64,000 nucleotides of DNA from Candidatus Nitrotoga sp. SPKER. Its GTDB lineage: Bacteria; Pseudomonadota; Gammaproteobacteria; Burkholderiales; Gallionellaceae. The stretch lies in assembly GCA_003402285.1 (NCBI GenBank), contig QFXG01000016.1, forward strand, positions 1 through 64,000. The letters are read 5' to 3'. A program made the translations under genes and the position numbers. Each line of letters opens with the position of its first letter. Within the stretch, counting starts at the first letter, position 1. Below the pieces are notes generated by a model. That model had not been told where the DNA came from. It saw nothing but the letters and a program-made list of their open reading frames with translations, and did no database searches. Below, piece by piece: positions 56,536 to 64,000 of this stretch.

Positions 56536-56916
56536 AAGATACACGGACATCTTGTTTTGCTCAAATTGGTTCAGACATTTTTCAATGACATCCGCTCTTA
56601 CGCCAAGTACACCCATCATTGTTGCCCCGGTACGACGAAGATCATGGGGTGTCCATTTTCTACCTTTTAACTTTAACGCATTGATGTTTTTGCTGCGTGA
56701 CGTCATAGCTGGCCTTTCGTTTAAGCCCGGCTGATTCACCGCTAGGGAGACATTGAAAACTATCAAAGGTTTAATGTACTCAGACTTTACAGAGTCAATT
56801 GGGTTAATGCGCAGATCGCCAACCCCCTGAATTATACCTAGGACGCAAATAGCGGGCTTTTTGGCGCGTTGCCGAACTGCTAATACCTTGCGCGGCTGTC
56901 CCGCAATACGCAGCAA
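56536..56916 (-). pseudogene. integrase fragment fused in frame to UmuC fragment
   Basis: Residues 1-125 of the frame 56916-56245 resemble a P4-type tyrosine recombinase ('RKWTPHDLRRTGATMMGVLGVRADVIEKCLNQFEQNKM': catalytic H-x-x-R), directly followed by UmuC sequence from 'YGQKMRQTI'. The N-terminus (MLRIAGQPRKVLAVRQRAKKP) contains unrelated sequence. The junction seems to be illegitimate recombination. Confidence 0.7.
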
Positions 56917-56959
56917 GCCTGGACATGTTGGCCTTCTGTTGCACTTGATCCACTAAGGT

Positions 56960-57305
56960 GTCAATCATCAGTTCGCGGGCAAGAAGGCCGATGCTTTTTT
57001 TTTAAAGAGGTTGTTGTCTGAACGAGTTGACGATTCTCATGTTTTAATTGGCAACTGCGTTGCAGTTCGGAGTCCCGCCTTGCCTTGCTGATCCGCGCGG
57101 TATTGTTTAATCCAATGATTGATCGCCGTGTGGCCAATTTTCATTTATTTGACAACTTGCGCGACTCTCCATCCTTGATCTACTACCATGCGTGCTACTT
57201 CGAGCTTGACGGTAGTTTCCTAATGCTGGCGTTGTTTTGTCATTGCTGGGACTCTCTAGGTGAATATAATCCTATCAAGGTGTCCGTTTTCATTAGGCCA
57301 CTACA
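56960..57305 (-). mobile_element. fragment of the IS3 element (right end)
   Basis: The terminus 57271-57305 (CCTATCAAGGTGTCCGTTTT ... TAGGCCACTACA) matches the right inverted repeat of the IS3 element at 19215-19249. Left of it lies a decayed orfA ('AGTTCGCGGGCAAGAAGGCCGATGC' at about 56970 corresponds to the orfA end). OrfB and the left end are missing. Together with the chimera it borders the GC-rich island. Confidence 0.75.
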
Positions 57306-57403
57306 ATTATGGCAACTACATTTCACTTTTCAAGAGTAACACAGCATCCTCGCGGGTTTGCGCCGGACCCAGGCCCAAAAGGGCTAACACTAACAAATTT
57401 TGG

Positions 57404-58519
57404 CTAGGTGATGACCACGCGGTTGTTCAGGAGGCCAATATCGAAGTGGAGAAACCGGCCGATCGTGATTTGGTCGGTGCCACCATTCGGGAGGACGACG
57501 TCGTAGACGGGGGGTGAACCATCGCGCCGGATTAGCGGGTCCTGTGGGCGTGGGGAAAGGATGCCAGGCGGAGGGAGCCAGAATAAGTGGAAGCTGTTGT
57601 CCACGTAGGCAGCGCGAAGTAGTACCTTCGGGGAGACGTCGAAAATCCGCTTGGACGGCACGAGAATCTCGTAGACGCCGGCGAACTTTTCCTCGGTCCA
57701 GAACGTGGGGCGGGTGGCGAGGCGGGCGATGGTGTGGTAGCTTGGGGCGCGGGTGATGTGGTGGTCAATGAAGACGTCGTCTGCATCGCCGTAAACGAAG
57801 TATGCGAGGCCCTCGGGATAGTCGGAGTCGGGCTCAAACTGGTGAAAGTGTAGTACGCGGTCAATGCGCACTGGAACCTTTTCCTCCAGTCCCGGCATCG
57901 GCTCGCTAGCGTCAGTCCGGTTATATTCCACCGACGCCTCCGGGAGGAGAGTGATTTTGCCTGCGCCGATATCCACCAGCGAAAGGTGGTCGTGGAATAT
58001 CTGCACCTTGCCATCGCCGAACCCACCGTTACGTTGCGCCTCGTACGCCTGCACGTGCCGTTCTTCGACAAAACTGCCCTGAAGAATCACCTGATAACGA
58101 TGGCGATCGTCGGCGATCACGGGGGTGTGGGACATGAAGAGGCGCCGGCCCGATCGGCCGCCGGTAACGAAGCCGTGGAAGTGCCGGAGGTGGTCGCCGT
58201 CATGCCCGCCGTGGTCGTGACCTCCGTGACCGGGGTGGGTCGTCCCCGGCGCGCCGGCATCTTCGACGACGACGGTGCCTGACATCTCGTGATGGAAGCG
58301 GCACAGGTAGTCAAACTGGCCCGAGGAACCGAAGTATACCGGGCTTGTGGTTCCGCCGGTAAAGAGGGGACCGGCGTTAAAGAAGAATGAGTTGTTCGGG
58401 GCGGTCTCAACGGTGTGAGGATACGGGTCGAGATTGCGCCAGACGACGAACGTCCCCTTCGTAATCCGAACCTCTGGAAACTGGTTGTTGATGATGTCGA
58501 CGGTGATGGTCTTAGGCAA
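57404..58519 (-). CDS. cupredoxin-domain protein with large C-terminal extension
   Basis: The probable TTG start at 58519, with AAGGAGAA upstream and an 8-nt overlap with the preceding gene, gives 371 aa. Residues 1-85 form a plastocyanin-like fold: 'DPYPHTVE' and 'YLCRFHHEMSGTV' supply the type 1 copper ligands (His, Cys, His, Met). Then a His-rich linker ('HPGHGGHDHGGHDGDHLRHFHG') and a ~250-residue domain with no known family ('HRYQVILQGSF', 'FHFDIGLLNNRVV'-like end). No signal peptide is seen. Third gene of the GC-rich operon. Confidence 0.7.
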   Translation of the reverse strand: MPKTITVDIINNQFPEVRITKGTFVVWRNLDPYPHTVETAPNNSFFFNAGPLFTGGTTSPVYFGSSGQFDYLCRFHHEMSGTVVVEDAGAPGTTHPGHGGHDHGGHDGDHLRHFHGFVTGGRSGRRLFMSHTPVIADDRHRYQVILQGSFVEERHVQAYEAQRNGGFGDGKVQIFHDHLSLVDIGAGKITLLPEASVEYNRTDASEPMPGLEEKVPVRIDRVLHFHQFEPDSDYPEGLAYFVYGDADDVFIDHHITRAPSYHTIARLATRPTFWTEEKFAGVYEILVPSKRIFDVSPKVLLRAAYVDNSFHLFWLPPPGILSPRPQDPLIRRDGSPPVYDVVLPNGGTDQITIGRFLHFDIGLLNNRVVIT

Positions 58520-59555
58520 GAGATTCTCCTTGATGAAAGTACGGTGAATGGACGGGGCGGAGCTCGCGGTAAAGGGAGTCAAGCTGGCGAACATTGTGGT
58601 CGAACCAATCGGCGAGCCACCGGTCGTAATTGCCGGTGGCCCTCGCCTCGGGCACGGCTCCCACCCGGACCGCCTCGATGGATCGGGCGGCGCGCATGCC
58701 GGAGAGCAGCGCGCGGAGGGTCCCGTTCGAGGCGACGGGGTCGAGGACCATTGCTGCGTCGCCAGCGATGAAGTAGCCAGCGCCGGCGGCGGCTACTACG
58801 CGGTTCCAGCTGACGTCCGCACCTTTGGTCGGTCCGATCGGCGGGAGGTCGGCCAGCGCCCGGGGCGGGCCTTCCACCTTGGATCCGTCGAATGCGAGAC
58901 GGGTCCAGTGCACCAATCCGGGGGCAACCTGGGCCATCCAGGCCCACCCGCTCGCGTCACCCACAAGCGTGGGAGTCTCGCGCAAGGCGTCCGGATCACC
59001 GGCGCGGTAACCATAGGCGACCCGCAGCGGAGGCGACGCCACTTGGCTGGGCAGCGCCAGTCCGCGGCGGAGGAAGCCGGCGCGTCCGCTGGCGTCTATC
59101 AGGAAGCGGTAGCGGGTCTCGCCCGCGGGTTCGCGCAGACCCACGACGCGGCCGTCCTCGACCCGAACCCGAACGGGGCCGACAGGCTGCCGAATGTCGA
59201 CGCCGAGCTCGAGGGCGCGGTCCATAAGGATGCGGTCGAGGTCCCGTCGTAGGATCTGGTAGCCGAGCCAGGGGCCCTGCTCATCCTGCCCGAACGGTTG
59301 CACCGACCGGTTCCCTCCCCAATCCACGAAGACGCCGGCGTGGCGGTACGCGCTCGCTGCGGTCACCCGCACGTCAACGCCGAGGGCGGCCAGCAGGACG
59401 CCCACTCCGGGATGCAAGGTTTCGCCGGGAAGATTCCGCGGGAATGAAGCCCGTTCGTAGAGGCGAACGCGCATGCCTGACCCGGCGGCCGTAATCGCTG
59501 CGGCGGTGCCCGCGGGTCCACCCCCCACGATGCCCACGTCAGCGTCGTAACTCAT
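58512..59555 (-). CDS. halogenase/LodB-like FAD-dependent oxidoreductase
   Basis: The 347-aa product starts at the ATG at 59555 that overlaps the end of the upstream gene; 'YDADVGIVGGGPAGTAAAITAAGSG' is the FAD Rossmann fingerprint, 'GASGWAWMAQ'-type 'DASGWAWMAQVAPGLVHW' resembles the halogenase motif GWxWxIP without the full form, and 'AGYFIAGDAAMVLDPVASNG' is the second FAD motif. This fits the flavoprotein group that includes LodB, which matures a quinone cofactor in its partner enzyme. A monooxygenase role is equally possible. Confidence 0.75.
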   Translation of the reverse strand: MSYDADVGIVGGGPAGTAAAITAAGSGMRVRLYERASFPRNLPGETLHPGVGVLLAALGVDVRVTAASAYRHAGVFVDWGGNRSVQPFGQDEQGPWLGYQILRRDLDRILMDRALELGVDIRQPVGPVRVRVEDGRVVGLREPAGETRYRFLIDASGRAGFLRRGLALPSQVASPPLRVAYGYRAGDPDALRETPTLVGDASGWAWMAQVAPGLVHWTRLAFDGSKVEGPPRALADLPPIGPTKGADVSWNRVVAAAGAGYFIAGDAAMVLDPVASNGTLRALLSGMRAARSIEAVRVGAVPEARATGNYDRWLADWFDHNVRQLDSLYRELRPVHSPYFHQGESLA

Positions 59556-62022
59556 GAACCGTCCAATCCTCGCCGTCTTTGGCCAGCACAATGGACGGGT
59601 CGGCGTAGAAAACGGCAGTTTCCTTAAGCGGCAGCACCCGCCGGTCGAATTTAGCTGGGTCGGGGCTAGTCGTGCCCTCGCCCCGGAAGTGCTTGAAAAG
59701 TTCGAATCGGTAGGCGAACTCGGGGCTGAGGATGCGGCCGGTCTTCGCGAGCGCGTCTTGGTACTCCGGGTCTTTCGGATCCGTCGACCGGAAGGAGAGA
59801 ACGCTCCAAAGCGTCTTGTCCTCATTCGTCTCGACGCCCAGCGCGTTATAGACAAGCGCCATCGTGAGCGTACGGGCGACATACTCGTCGCGGGTTGTGT
59901 GGGCTATCGCGCCGTAATTTAAGTTCCTGTTTAGCGCCGCTTCAACGTAGTCGCCGTAGGCCAGAGTCTTATACTCCACCACCCCCTTATCGCGATCGAC
60001 GACCGGCCCGCGGATGCCGTCCCACGGCTCGCCAGCACCGAGACCGATCGCCTCGTCGGTCAGCGGGGTTGCGGTGGCGTAACTGCGCCCGGGGGCGAAA
60101 GTGCGGGTGATGTCGGGGGCGACGGCAGGCCAGAACGAACTGAGGGCGGCACAGAGCATCGAATCCTCGGGGAACGGCGAGCCAAGGCCGTAGTTGGTGA
60201 GGAACGTCACTCCCGGCTTCAGTGTGTCTCCGGTATCGTCGGCGTCCGACTCCAGCTGGCGGTCGTATGAGGTGTCCCACCCGGGCGCGAACACCCCTGC
60301 GGCGCCATCGGGAAGGGTTGATGCGCGAGGATAGCGGGGCCGGTCAAGCCGGGTTTGATCGCCTTGGCCAGATCCGTACCCGCCCACGATGGCGGTCATC
60401 GTGTCGTCCGCAGGGTCGAAGCTCGCGCCGGGAAGCTGCAGGTTTGCAGCGTACCGCTGATCCGACAGCGGCTCTGGACGCCCAACGCCGGGGGCCGACC
60501 AAAGAATCTTTAGCGTCGTCGGCTGGACGGATCGCTCCGTCCATTCTAAGAGCGCGGCCTGATCGACGTGAGGGAAGAAATCCGGCGAGGAGACGATCGA
60601 GTAGGCGGGCAGGCGGCGGGGCACTTCAAGCGCGAGTTCCGGGCACTCCACGTCAATCCAGCCGTCGCCGGTGTAGTCCACATAGTGGAGGGCGCGGTAG
60701 TCACCCGCGTTGACCTTCCCCACGATGCCAGGCTCATGGTTCAGGTTCTTCATGGTCCCTTCGTCCATCATCATGTGGCGGGCGTGGAGGTATTCGGGCG
60801 CGTTGCGGGCTCCGCTGACCTGGGGAAGCAGGTTGAGGCTGGACTGGTAGGCCCGCCAGGTCCCTTCCACTGCCAAGTCGGTTTTTGGGACGTTGTAGGT
60901 TAACGGCTTGCCTTTGTACTCTGCAGGTTCAACGAGGCGGGGGCGATGTTGGGGTACGACGAGCCAGCTTCCGTCTTTGGCGTCAGTCCCAAATGCGGCG
61001 ATACCATCGGTGATGACGAACGGATGTGCTTTCAAATCCGGCTCCAGCCAGCCGCCGAAGTGGCCGAGGGACAGGAATCGAAGGTGGGCGCGCCGGATCT
61101 TTTCGTTGCGGTGATTGGCAGAGAGCCGCAGGCCGAGCGACCGGCCGCGCAGGCACTCGTCACCCTCGAACAGTTTGTGGAGAGGAATCCAAAATTTCCG
61201 CTCGGAATCGGCGACTCTTCGCTGTAATGCCGTGGGGGCAATAGCAAGGCCTGCCTCCTTTCCTCCCGACGCATTGGCGGCGGAAGGCGTGATCTCCGCT
61301 TCCAAGAAGCGGAGCGGGCCGTGCTCGCCCCGGCGGCCCGGGACGAGGGCGGCGATGAACGCGGCGTACCGGCACGGGAGCACACGCACCGCGTGATCGT
61401 CATCGGCGAACGGGAGGAAGCCACGGGCTTCCGGCAGGTACCGCGCGGGCTCGCTTCCGATGCGGGCAATCCCGGTTCGGGAGAAGCAGAGGTCGGCGTG
61501 CTTGCTGTGGACGGTGCCGATAGCGGGACGGTATTCCAGGGCGTACACCACGATCGCAAGGTGGGCGCCGTTCGCGAGCACGCGCAAGTCCTCCAGAGAG
61601 GCGTGGCGAGTGGAGTAGACGTAGTCTTCGATCCACTCGATATCGGCGAGGGACGGGAATTCCCGCATCGGGACGACCGCGCCGTTGGCATCGACGTATT
61701 CGATGACACGGGGAGAGGCGAGAGCGTGGTACACGAGGCTGAGCGCCGGCTTGCCCGGTTCGATGCCCCGACACCCTTCGTGAGCGTAGTCTTCGAAGCC
61801 TGAGGCGGTCCGGTCGACGGAGACCGGCCGGGCGAGTTCCTCGGCGAGATCCACCGCGCGGATGTCGAGGCCATGCGTGGCGAAGAGATCGGCCCAGCCC
61901 GCGTCCGCGAGGCGGTTGAGCACGGCCGCGACCTGATCAATGAGGCGGGGCTTTGCAAACGCGCCCAATGCCGCCACGGTGGGGGATGCAAGTCCAATGG
62001 CGGACGATTCGAATTTCTTCAT
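59539..62022 (-). CDS. 827-residue protein of unknown family, candidate LodA-type partner
   Basis: The product has no signal peptide or membrane segment. Features: 'VVYALEYRPAIGTVHSKHADLCFSRTGIARIG' in the N-terminal third, 'HARHMMMDEGTMKNLNH' near 480, and 'FPEDSMLCAALSSFWPAVAPDITRTF' near 640-660 with neighbouring Cys and Trp. Its gene overlaps that of a LodB-like flavoprotein, the order known for lodA-lodB, in which LodA carries a Cys-Trp quinone (CTQ) cofactor. 'GIARIG' recalls the LodA N-terminal 'GVARLGN', but the remaining similarity is not convincing. AGGATAAACCA precedes the ATG. GC content is far above neighbouring genes. Confidence 0.65.
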   Translation of the reverse strand: MKKFESSAIGLASPTVAALGAFAKPRLIDQVAAVLNRLADAGWADLFATHGLDIRAVDLAEELARPVSVDRTASGFEDYAHEGCRGIEPGKPALSLVYHALASPRVIEYVDANGAVVPMREFPSLADIEWIEDYVYSTRHASLEDLRVLANGAHLAIVVYALEYRPAIGTVHSKHADLCFSRTGIARIGSEPARYLPEARGFLPFADDDHAVRVLPCRYAAFIAALVPGRRGEHGPLRFLEAEITPSAANASGGKEAGLAIAPTALQRRVADSERKFWIPLHKLFEGDECLRGRSLGLRLSANHRNEKIRRAHLRFLSLGHFGGWLEPDLKAHPFVITDGIAAFGTDAKDGSWLVVPQHRPRLVEPAEYKGKPLTYNVPKTDLAVEGTWRAYQSSLNLLPQVSGARNAPEYLHARHMMMDEGTMKNLNHEPGIVGKVNAGDYRALHYVDYTGDGWIDVECPELALEVPRRLPAYSIVSSPDFFPHVDQAALLEWTERSVQPTTLKILWSAPGVGRPEPLSDQRYAANLQLPGASFDPADDTMTAIVGGYGSGQGDQTRLDRPRYPRASTLPDGAAGVFAPGWDTSYDRQLESDADDTGDTLKPGVTFLTNYGLGSPFPEDSMLCAALSSFWPAVAPDITRTFAPGRSYATATPLTDEAIGLGAGEPWDGIRGPVVDRDKGVVEYKTLAYGDYVEAALNRNLNYGAIAHTTRDEYVARTLTMALVYNALGVETNEDKTLWSVLSFRSTDPKDPEYQDALAKTGRILSPEFAYRFELFKHFRGEGTTSPDPAKFDRRVLPLKETAVFYADPSIVLAKDGEDWTVHELRR

Positions 62023-62588
62023 TGGTTTATCCTAGCTAACGAGAACGGTGATGACGGATGGCGAGACACACCAAACACAGCGCACAAAGCTACCGACGTG
62101 AGCAAAAATTGCTGTCACAAAGCGATACTACGATACCTTCAGTTATATCGAGAGGTGTAGTACCGTCCTTCTTGATCGCTACCTCTTTAAGTAGAACAAA
62201 AATATACGTCAATCCAACCCCAGTCTGTTCGATAACGCACATAGGCCAAATATTTCTATTTGGTCGACGGTTTGCGCCAATCTATTCGCCAGGCTGTCGG
62301 CAATGCCGCCTTACATCGGAATATTGTAGCAACTGATACTTTAAAATAAGGAATTTGCTTATATCAAATCTTTTAGTATTTTTTTATTATTTTGTTACTT
62401 TGAATGTGTCCAGAAGAAATGATAGCCAACGTTCCTTCTATGCGGATCGGTGAGTTTTATCTCAAGCTTGTTAATTATCAATGCCGAGATGAGGGCAATT
62501 GCAACCTTCTCGGCATCAATAATTAAAAACGAGATTCAAAATAACAAGTGAAATTCTCAGAGATCCAGGTGATACATTTCCATGGAGT
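62023..62588. other. promoter region of the GC-rich operon and spacer
   Basis: GC content drops sharply at about 62040. No gene is visible. An IR-like 'CTTCTCGGCATCAATAATTAAAAACGAG' patch at about 62505-62535 follows 'ATTATCAATGCCGAGATGAGG' (ATGCCGAGA / TCTCGGCAT), a possible terminator with a weak T-run. Confidence 0.4.
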
Positions 62589-62828
62589 GTGCTGAAAGAT
62601 GGGGCACGTCTACTATTAATGCGTACAGTGATTTCAGGACTTATTACCAAAAATAGTGAAATGGGTATTTGTATGGAAGGCTCAACACATCTTATTCATA
62701 ATCCAAATGGTATAACAAGACTCAAAGGGCAAGATGACGTCACGAAGGCGTTAAATAAGGCAAGCGGTACTAGGCAGAATGTCACTGTCATTGGATACCT
62801 CGTAGATGGTAAGTGTGAATATTTTTGA
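62589..62828 (+). CDS. small hypothetical protein with LRDPGD-type context
   Basis: The 79-aa ORF (GTG start) reads 'LKDGARLLLMRTVISGLITKNSEMGICMEGSTHLIHNPNGITRLKGQDDVTKALNKASG' and ends 'GKCEYF'. Upstream in the same frame, but after a stop, lies 'EILRDPGDTFPWSVLKDG', so the real start might be at an alternative codon there or the gene may be truncated. The 53-residue ORF 18 nt downstream repeats this motif. No family recognised. Confidence 0.4.
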   Translation: MLKDGARLLLMRTVISGLITKNSEMGICMEGSTHLIHNPNGITRLKGQDDVTKALNKASGTRQNVTVIGYLVDGKCEYF

Positions 62829-62846
62829 GTGCATGAAATTGCCACA

Positions 62847-63008
62847 ATGGTACCATTGAAATTATTCCGTGATCCAGGAGATGCTTGGTCATGGCATTCC
62901 TTGATAGAAAATAGGCTAACCCAGCGGTCAAAGTGGGATTTGCCCCATATCCTTAAACCTGAGAGAAACCCGAAAAATTCGGTAACTGTCAGATCAGATT
63001 TTAGCTAG
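62847..63008 (+). CDS. small hypothetical protein, related to the preceding ORF
   Basis: The 53-aa product 'MVPLKLFRDPGDAWSWHSLIENRL' shares the LxRDPGDxxxWxxL motif with the frame before 62589, then diverges. Both ORFs precede the tyrosinase by less than 100-500 nt on the same strand, which suggests an association. Confidence 0.4.
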   Translation: MVPLKLFRDPGDAWSWHSLIENRLTQRSKWDLPHILKPERNPKNSVTVRSDFS

Positions 63009-63092
63009 CACACCTAATATATCGATATATTGAACGTTTTTTTCGCCAGGTTTAAGCTTGAAACAAATAAATAACCATAAGGGATCAATAAC

Positions 63093-64000
63093 ATGAACAA
63101 TTTAAAAACTATACGTGTTTTTGCCTCAACTTCAAGCAAATGGTTATTATTTTTCTTTGCACTTATATTAATCCTGTTCAGCAACAAGTTTTCAAATGCA
63201 CAAAATCAGGATCTAACGACCGACAAGATTCCACCTCGAATGCCGCTTCATGAATTTGTCAAAGATGAAGAGCTCATGAAGGCGTTAATTAAAGGGGTAC
63301 GCGCTATGAAGGAAAGGAAACCTTCAGATCCCTTAAGTTGGTTCTACCAAGCTGCAATTCATGGAGTTACACCTGAAAAAATTGCTGAAGCGGCTGCGCA
63401 GGACCCAGATGTGCTAAATGTCGATCAAAAAAAATATTGGAACCAATGCCCCCACAATAGCCAAGAGTCTGCTAATTTCCTTCCTTGGCATCGAGCATAT
63501 ACTAGCCATTTTGAGAGAATTCTTCGAGCTCACACAGACGAACCACGATTTTCTTTACCATACTGGGATTACTCCAAACCTGAAAATTACCGTTTCCCGC
63601 GGGAATTTGGTATAACAAAATTATCTCCAAAGCTAGCTGCAACAGTCGGTCATAATTATGACAATCCTCTCTGGTATGAGGATAGGAACCTTTATTTTGC
63701 ATCTTGGGAACATTGGTCAAATAACTACTTGCCTTATGTCCAGTTGACACCAGAAGCAGTGGACTGGTCACTGGCGAAAGACTCGTTGGTCTTTTTTGGC
63801 GCCACAGAGCAGGAGGGCCTTGGCGGAGGTGTGGCAGACGACGATACAAACACACGCGGGCTCTTAGAATCATTTCCACATGACCCTCTTCACCGTATAA
63901 CTGGGATTGTCGTTCCCGATCAGATAGTTTTTGATCCGTCATCGCCTGGGAAAGTTATTACTAAAGCGGGTGACGGTTTAGGTATGGCAAAACCAGCCAC
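63093..64000 (+). CDS. tyrosinase/polyphenol oxidase, cut by the window edge
   Basis: The first 302 residues are open to the edge. After a signal or anchor (about 18-32, 'WLLFFFALILILFS') comes a tyrosinase copper domain: CuA ligands H90 ('AAIHGV'), H121 ('CPHN') and H133 ('FLPWHRAY'), the marker 'SLPYWDYSKPEN', and CuB ligands H263 and H267 ('FPHDPLHR'); the third CuB His lies past the edge. It should oxidise phenols or diphenols to quinones, exported or membrane-bound. AAGGGATCAATAAC precedes the ATG. It is divergent from the GC-rich flavin/cupredoxin operon. Confidence 0.85.
   Translation, partial: MNNLKTIRVFASTSSKWLLFFFALILILFSNKFSNAQNQDLTTDKIPPRMPLHEFVKDEELMKALIKGVRAMKERKPSDPLSWFYQAAIHGVTPEKIAEAAAQDPDVLNVDQKKYWNQCPHNSQESANFLPWHRAYTSHFERILRAHTDEPRFSLPYWDYSKPENYRFPREFGITKLSPKLAATVGHNYDNPLWYEDRNLYFASWEHWSNNYLPYVQLTPEAVDWSLAKDSLVFFGATEQEGLGGGVADDDTNTRGLLESFPHDPLHRITGIVVPDQIVFDPSSPGKVITKAGDGLGMAKPA

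Noticed and set aside
58548-59252. A 234-codon plus-strand frame inside the GC-rich operon
   Set aside because: It is the complement of the flavoprotein gene in high-GC sequence; its composition is Arg/Gly-rich and it has no ribosome-binding site. The same applies to the other long plus- and minus-strand frames between 57.4 and 62 kb, such as the 321-codon frame at 61032-61997.
59539-62022. Firm naming of the 827-aa protein as LodA
   Set aside because: Only the gene order with a LodB-like flavoprotein and a weak 'GIARIG' similarity support it; I cannot align the typical CTQ region, so it is left as a candidate.

Overview
The window looks like part of a betaproteobacterial chromosome, probably in or near the Nitrosomonadales. 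This rests on the gene content (FecI/FecR/TonB-receptor iron signalling, a betaproteobacterial-style bL32 paralogue, SigF/NrsF-like regulators, Ku/LigD, DUF883-like and small Ser/Gly-rich stress proteins), not on any rRNA or single-copy marker. Most of the window is AT-rich. It is heavily scarred by insertion-sequence relics of the IS3, IS30, IS481, IS630, IS1595 and IS1182 types and by integrase fragments, and it holds many frameshifted genes, so it reads as an accessory, decaying region with functional islands.

Layout. 0.3-6.8 kb: iron uptake on the minus strand (fecI-fecR-TonB siderophore receptor, a DUF4198-like remnant, a PepSY protein and a HemP-like protein) behind a Fur-box-like site. 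7-9 kb: a cyclic-nucleotide-binding protein and an IS3 relic. 9.5-14.7 kb: an ankyrin protein, an ECF sigma factor with its NrsF-like membrane anti-sigma factor, and, divergently, an exported methionine-sulfoxide repair set (msrB, DipZ-like CcdA-thioredoxin, msrA). 14.8-17.7 kb: EF-hand protein 1 with a divergent putative sRNA, a diguanylate cyclase and IS relics. 18-22.6 kb: an IS3 element with inverted repeats and target duplication, then broken genes, YbaA-like DUF1428 and a bL32 paralogue. 22.6-24.5 kb: umuDC. 25-29 kb: hemerythrin, EF-hand protein 2 with sRNA 2, a repeat protein and a CPA1 antiporter. 29-33 kb: Ku-LigD end joining. 33-38.7 kb: hypotheticals, a histidine kinase, Ser/Gly-rich proteins, two small membrane proteins and an outer-membrane beta-barrel. 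39-41.2 kb: a second LexA-like repressor, a 29-residue membrane peptide and a DnaQ-Cho/UvrC-type nuclease. 41.8-45 kb: a dihaem cytochrome and a sorbosone-dehydrogenase-like lipoprotein. 45-48.4 kb: small envelope and stress genes, EF-hand protein 3 and sRNA 3. 49-52 kb: IS relics, an orphan UmuD that looks non-cleavable, and a broken SRAP gene. 52.4-56 kb: a Tat-exported amidohydrolase next to a CHAT-protease lipoprotein. 56-57.3 kb: an integrase/UmuC chimera and an IS relic. 57.4-62 kb: a markedly GC-rich three-gene operon (827-aa protein of unknown family, halogenase/LodB-like flavoprotein, cupredoxin-containing protein). 62.6-64 kb: two related small ORFs and a tyrosinase that runs off the edge.

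How the parts fit. Three promoters (22.67, 39.01 and 51.14 kb) carry the same palindrome, GAACGATCGTTC, exactly between -35 and -10. They precede umuDC, the umuD2/SRAP pair and the LexA-like operon, which suggests a damage regulon with a non-canonical operator controlled by the LexA-like protein encoded here. Three EF-hand genes share a promoter/5' leader block, and each has a divergent ~140-nt transcript candidate with covarying hairpins and a rho-independent terminator. The GC-rich flavin/copper operon beside a tyrosinase looks horizontally acquired and is the best candidate for an undescribed oxidative enzyme system.
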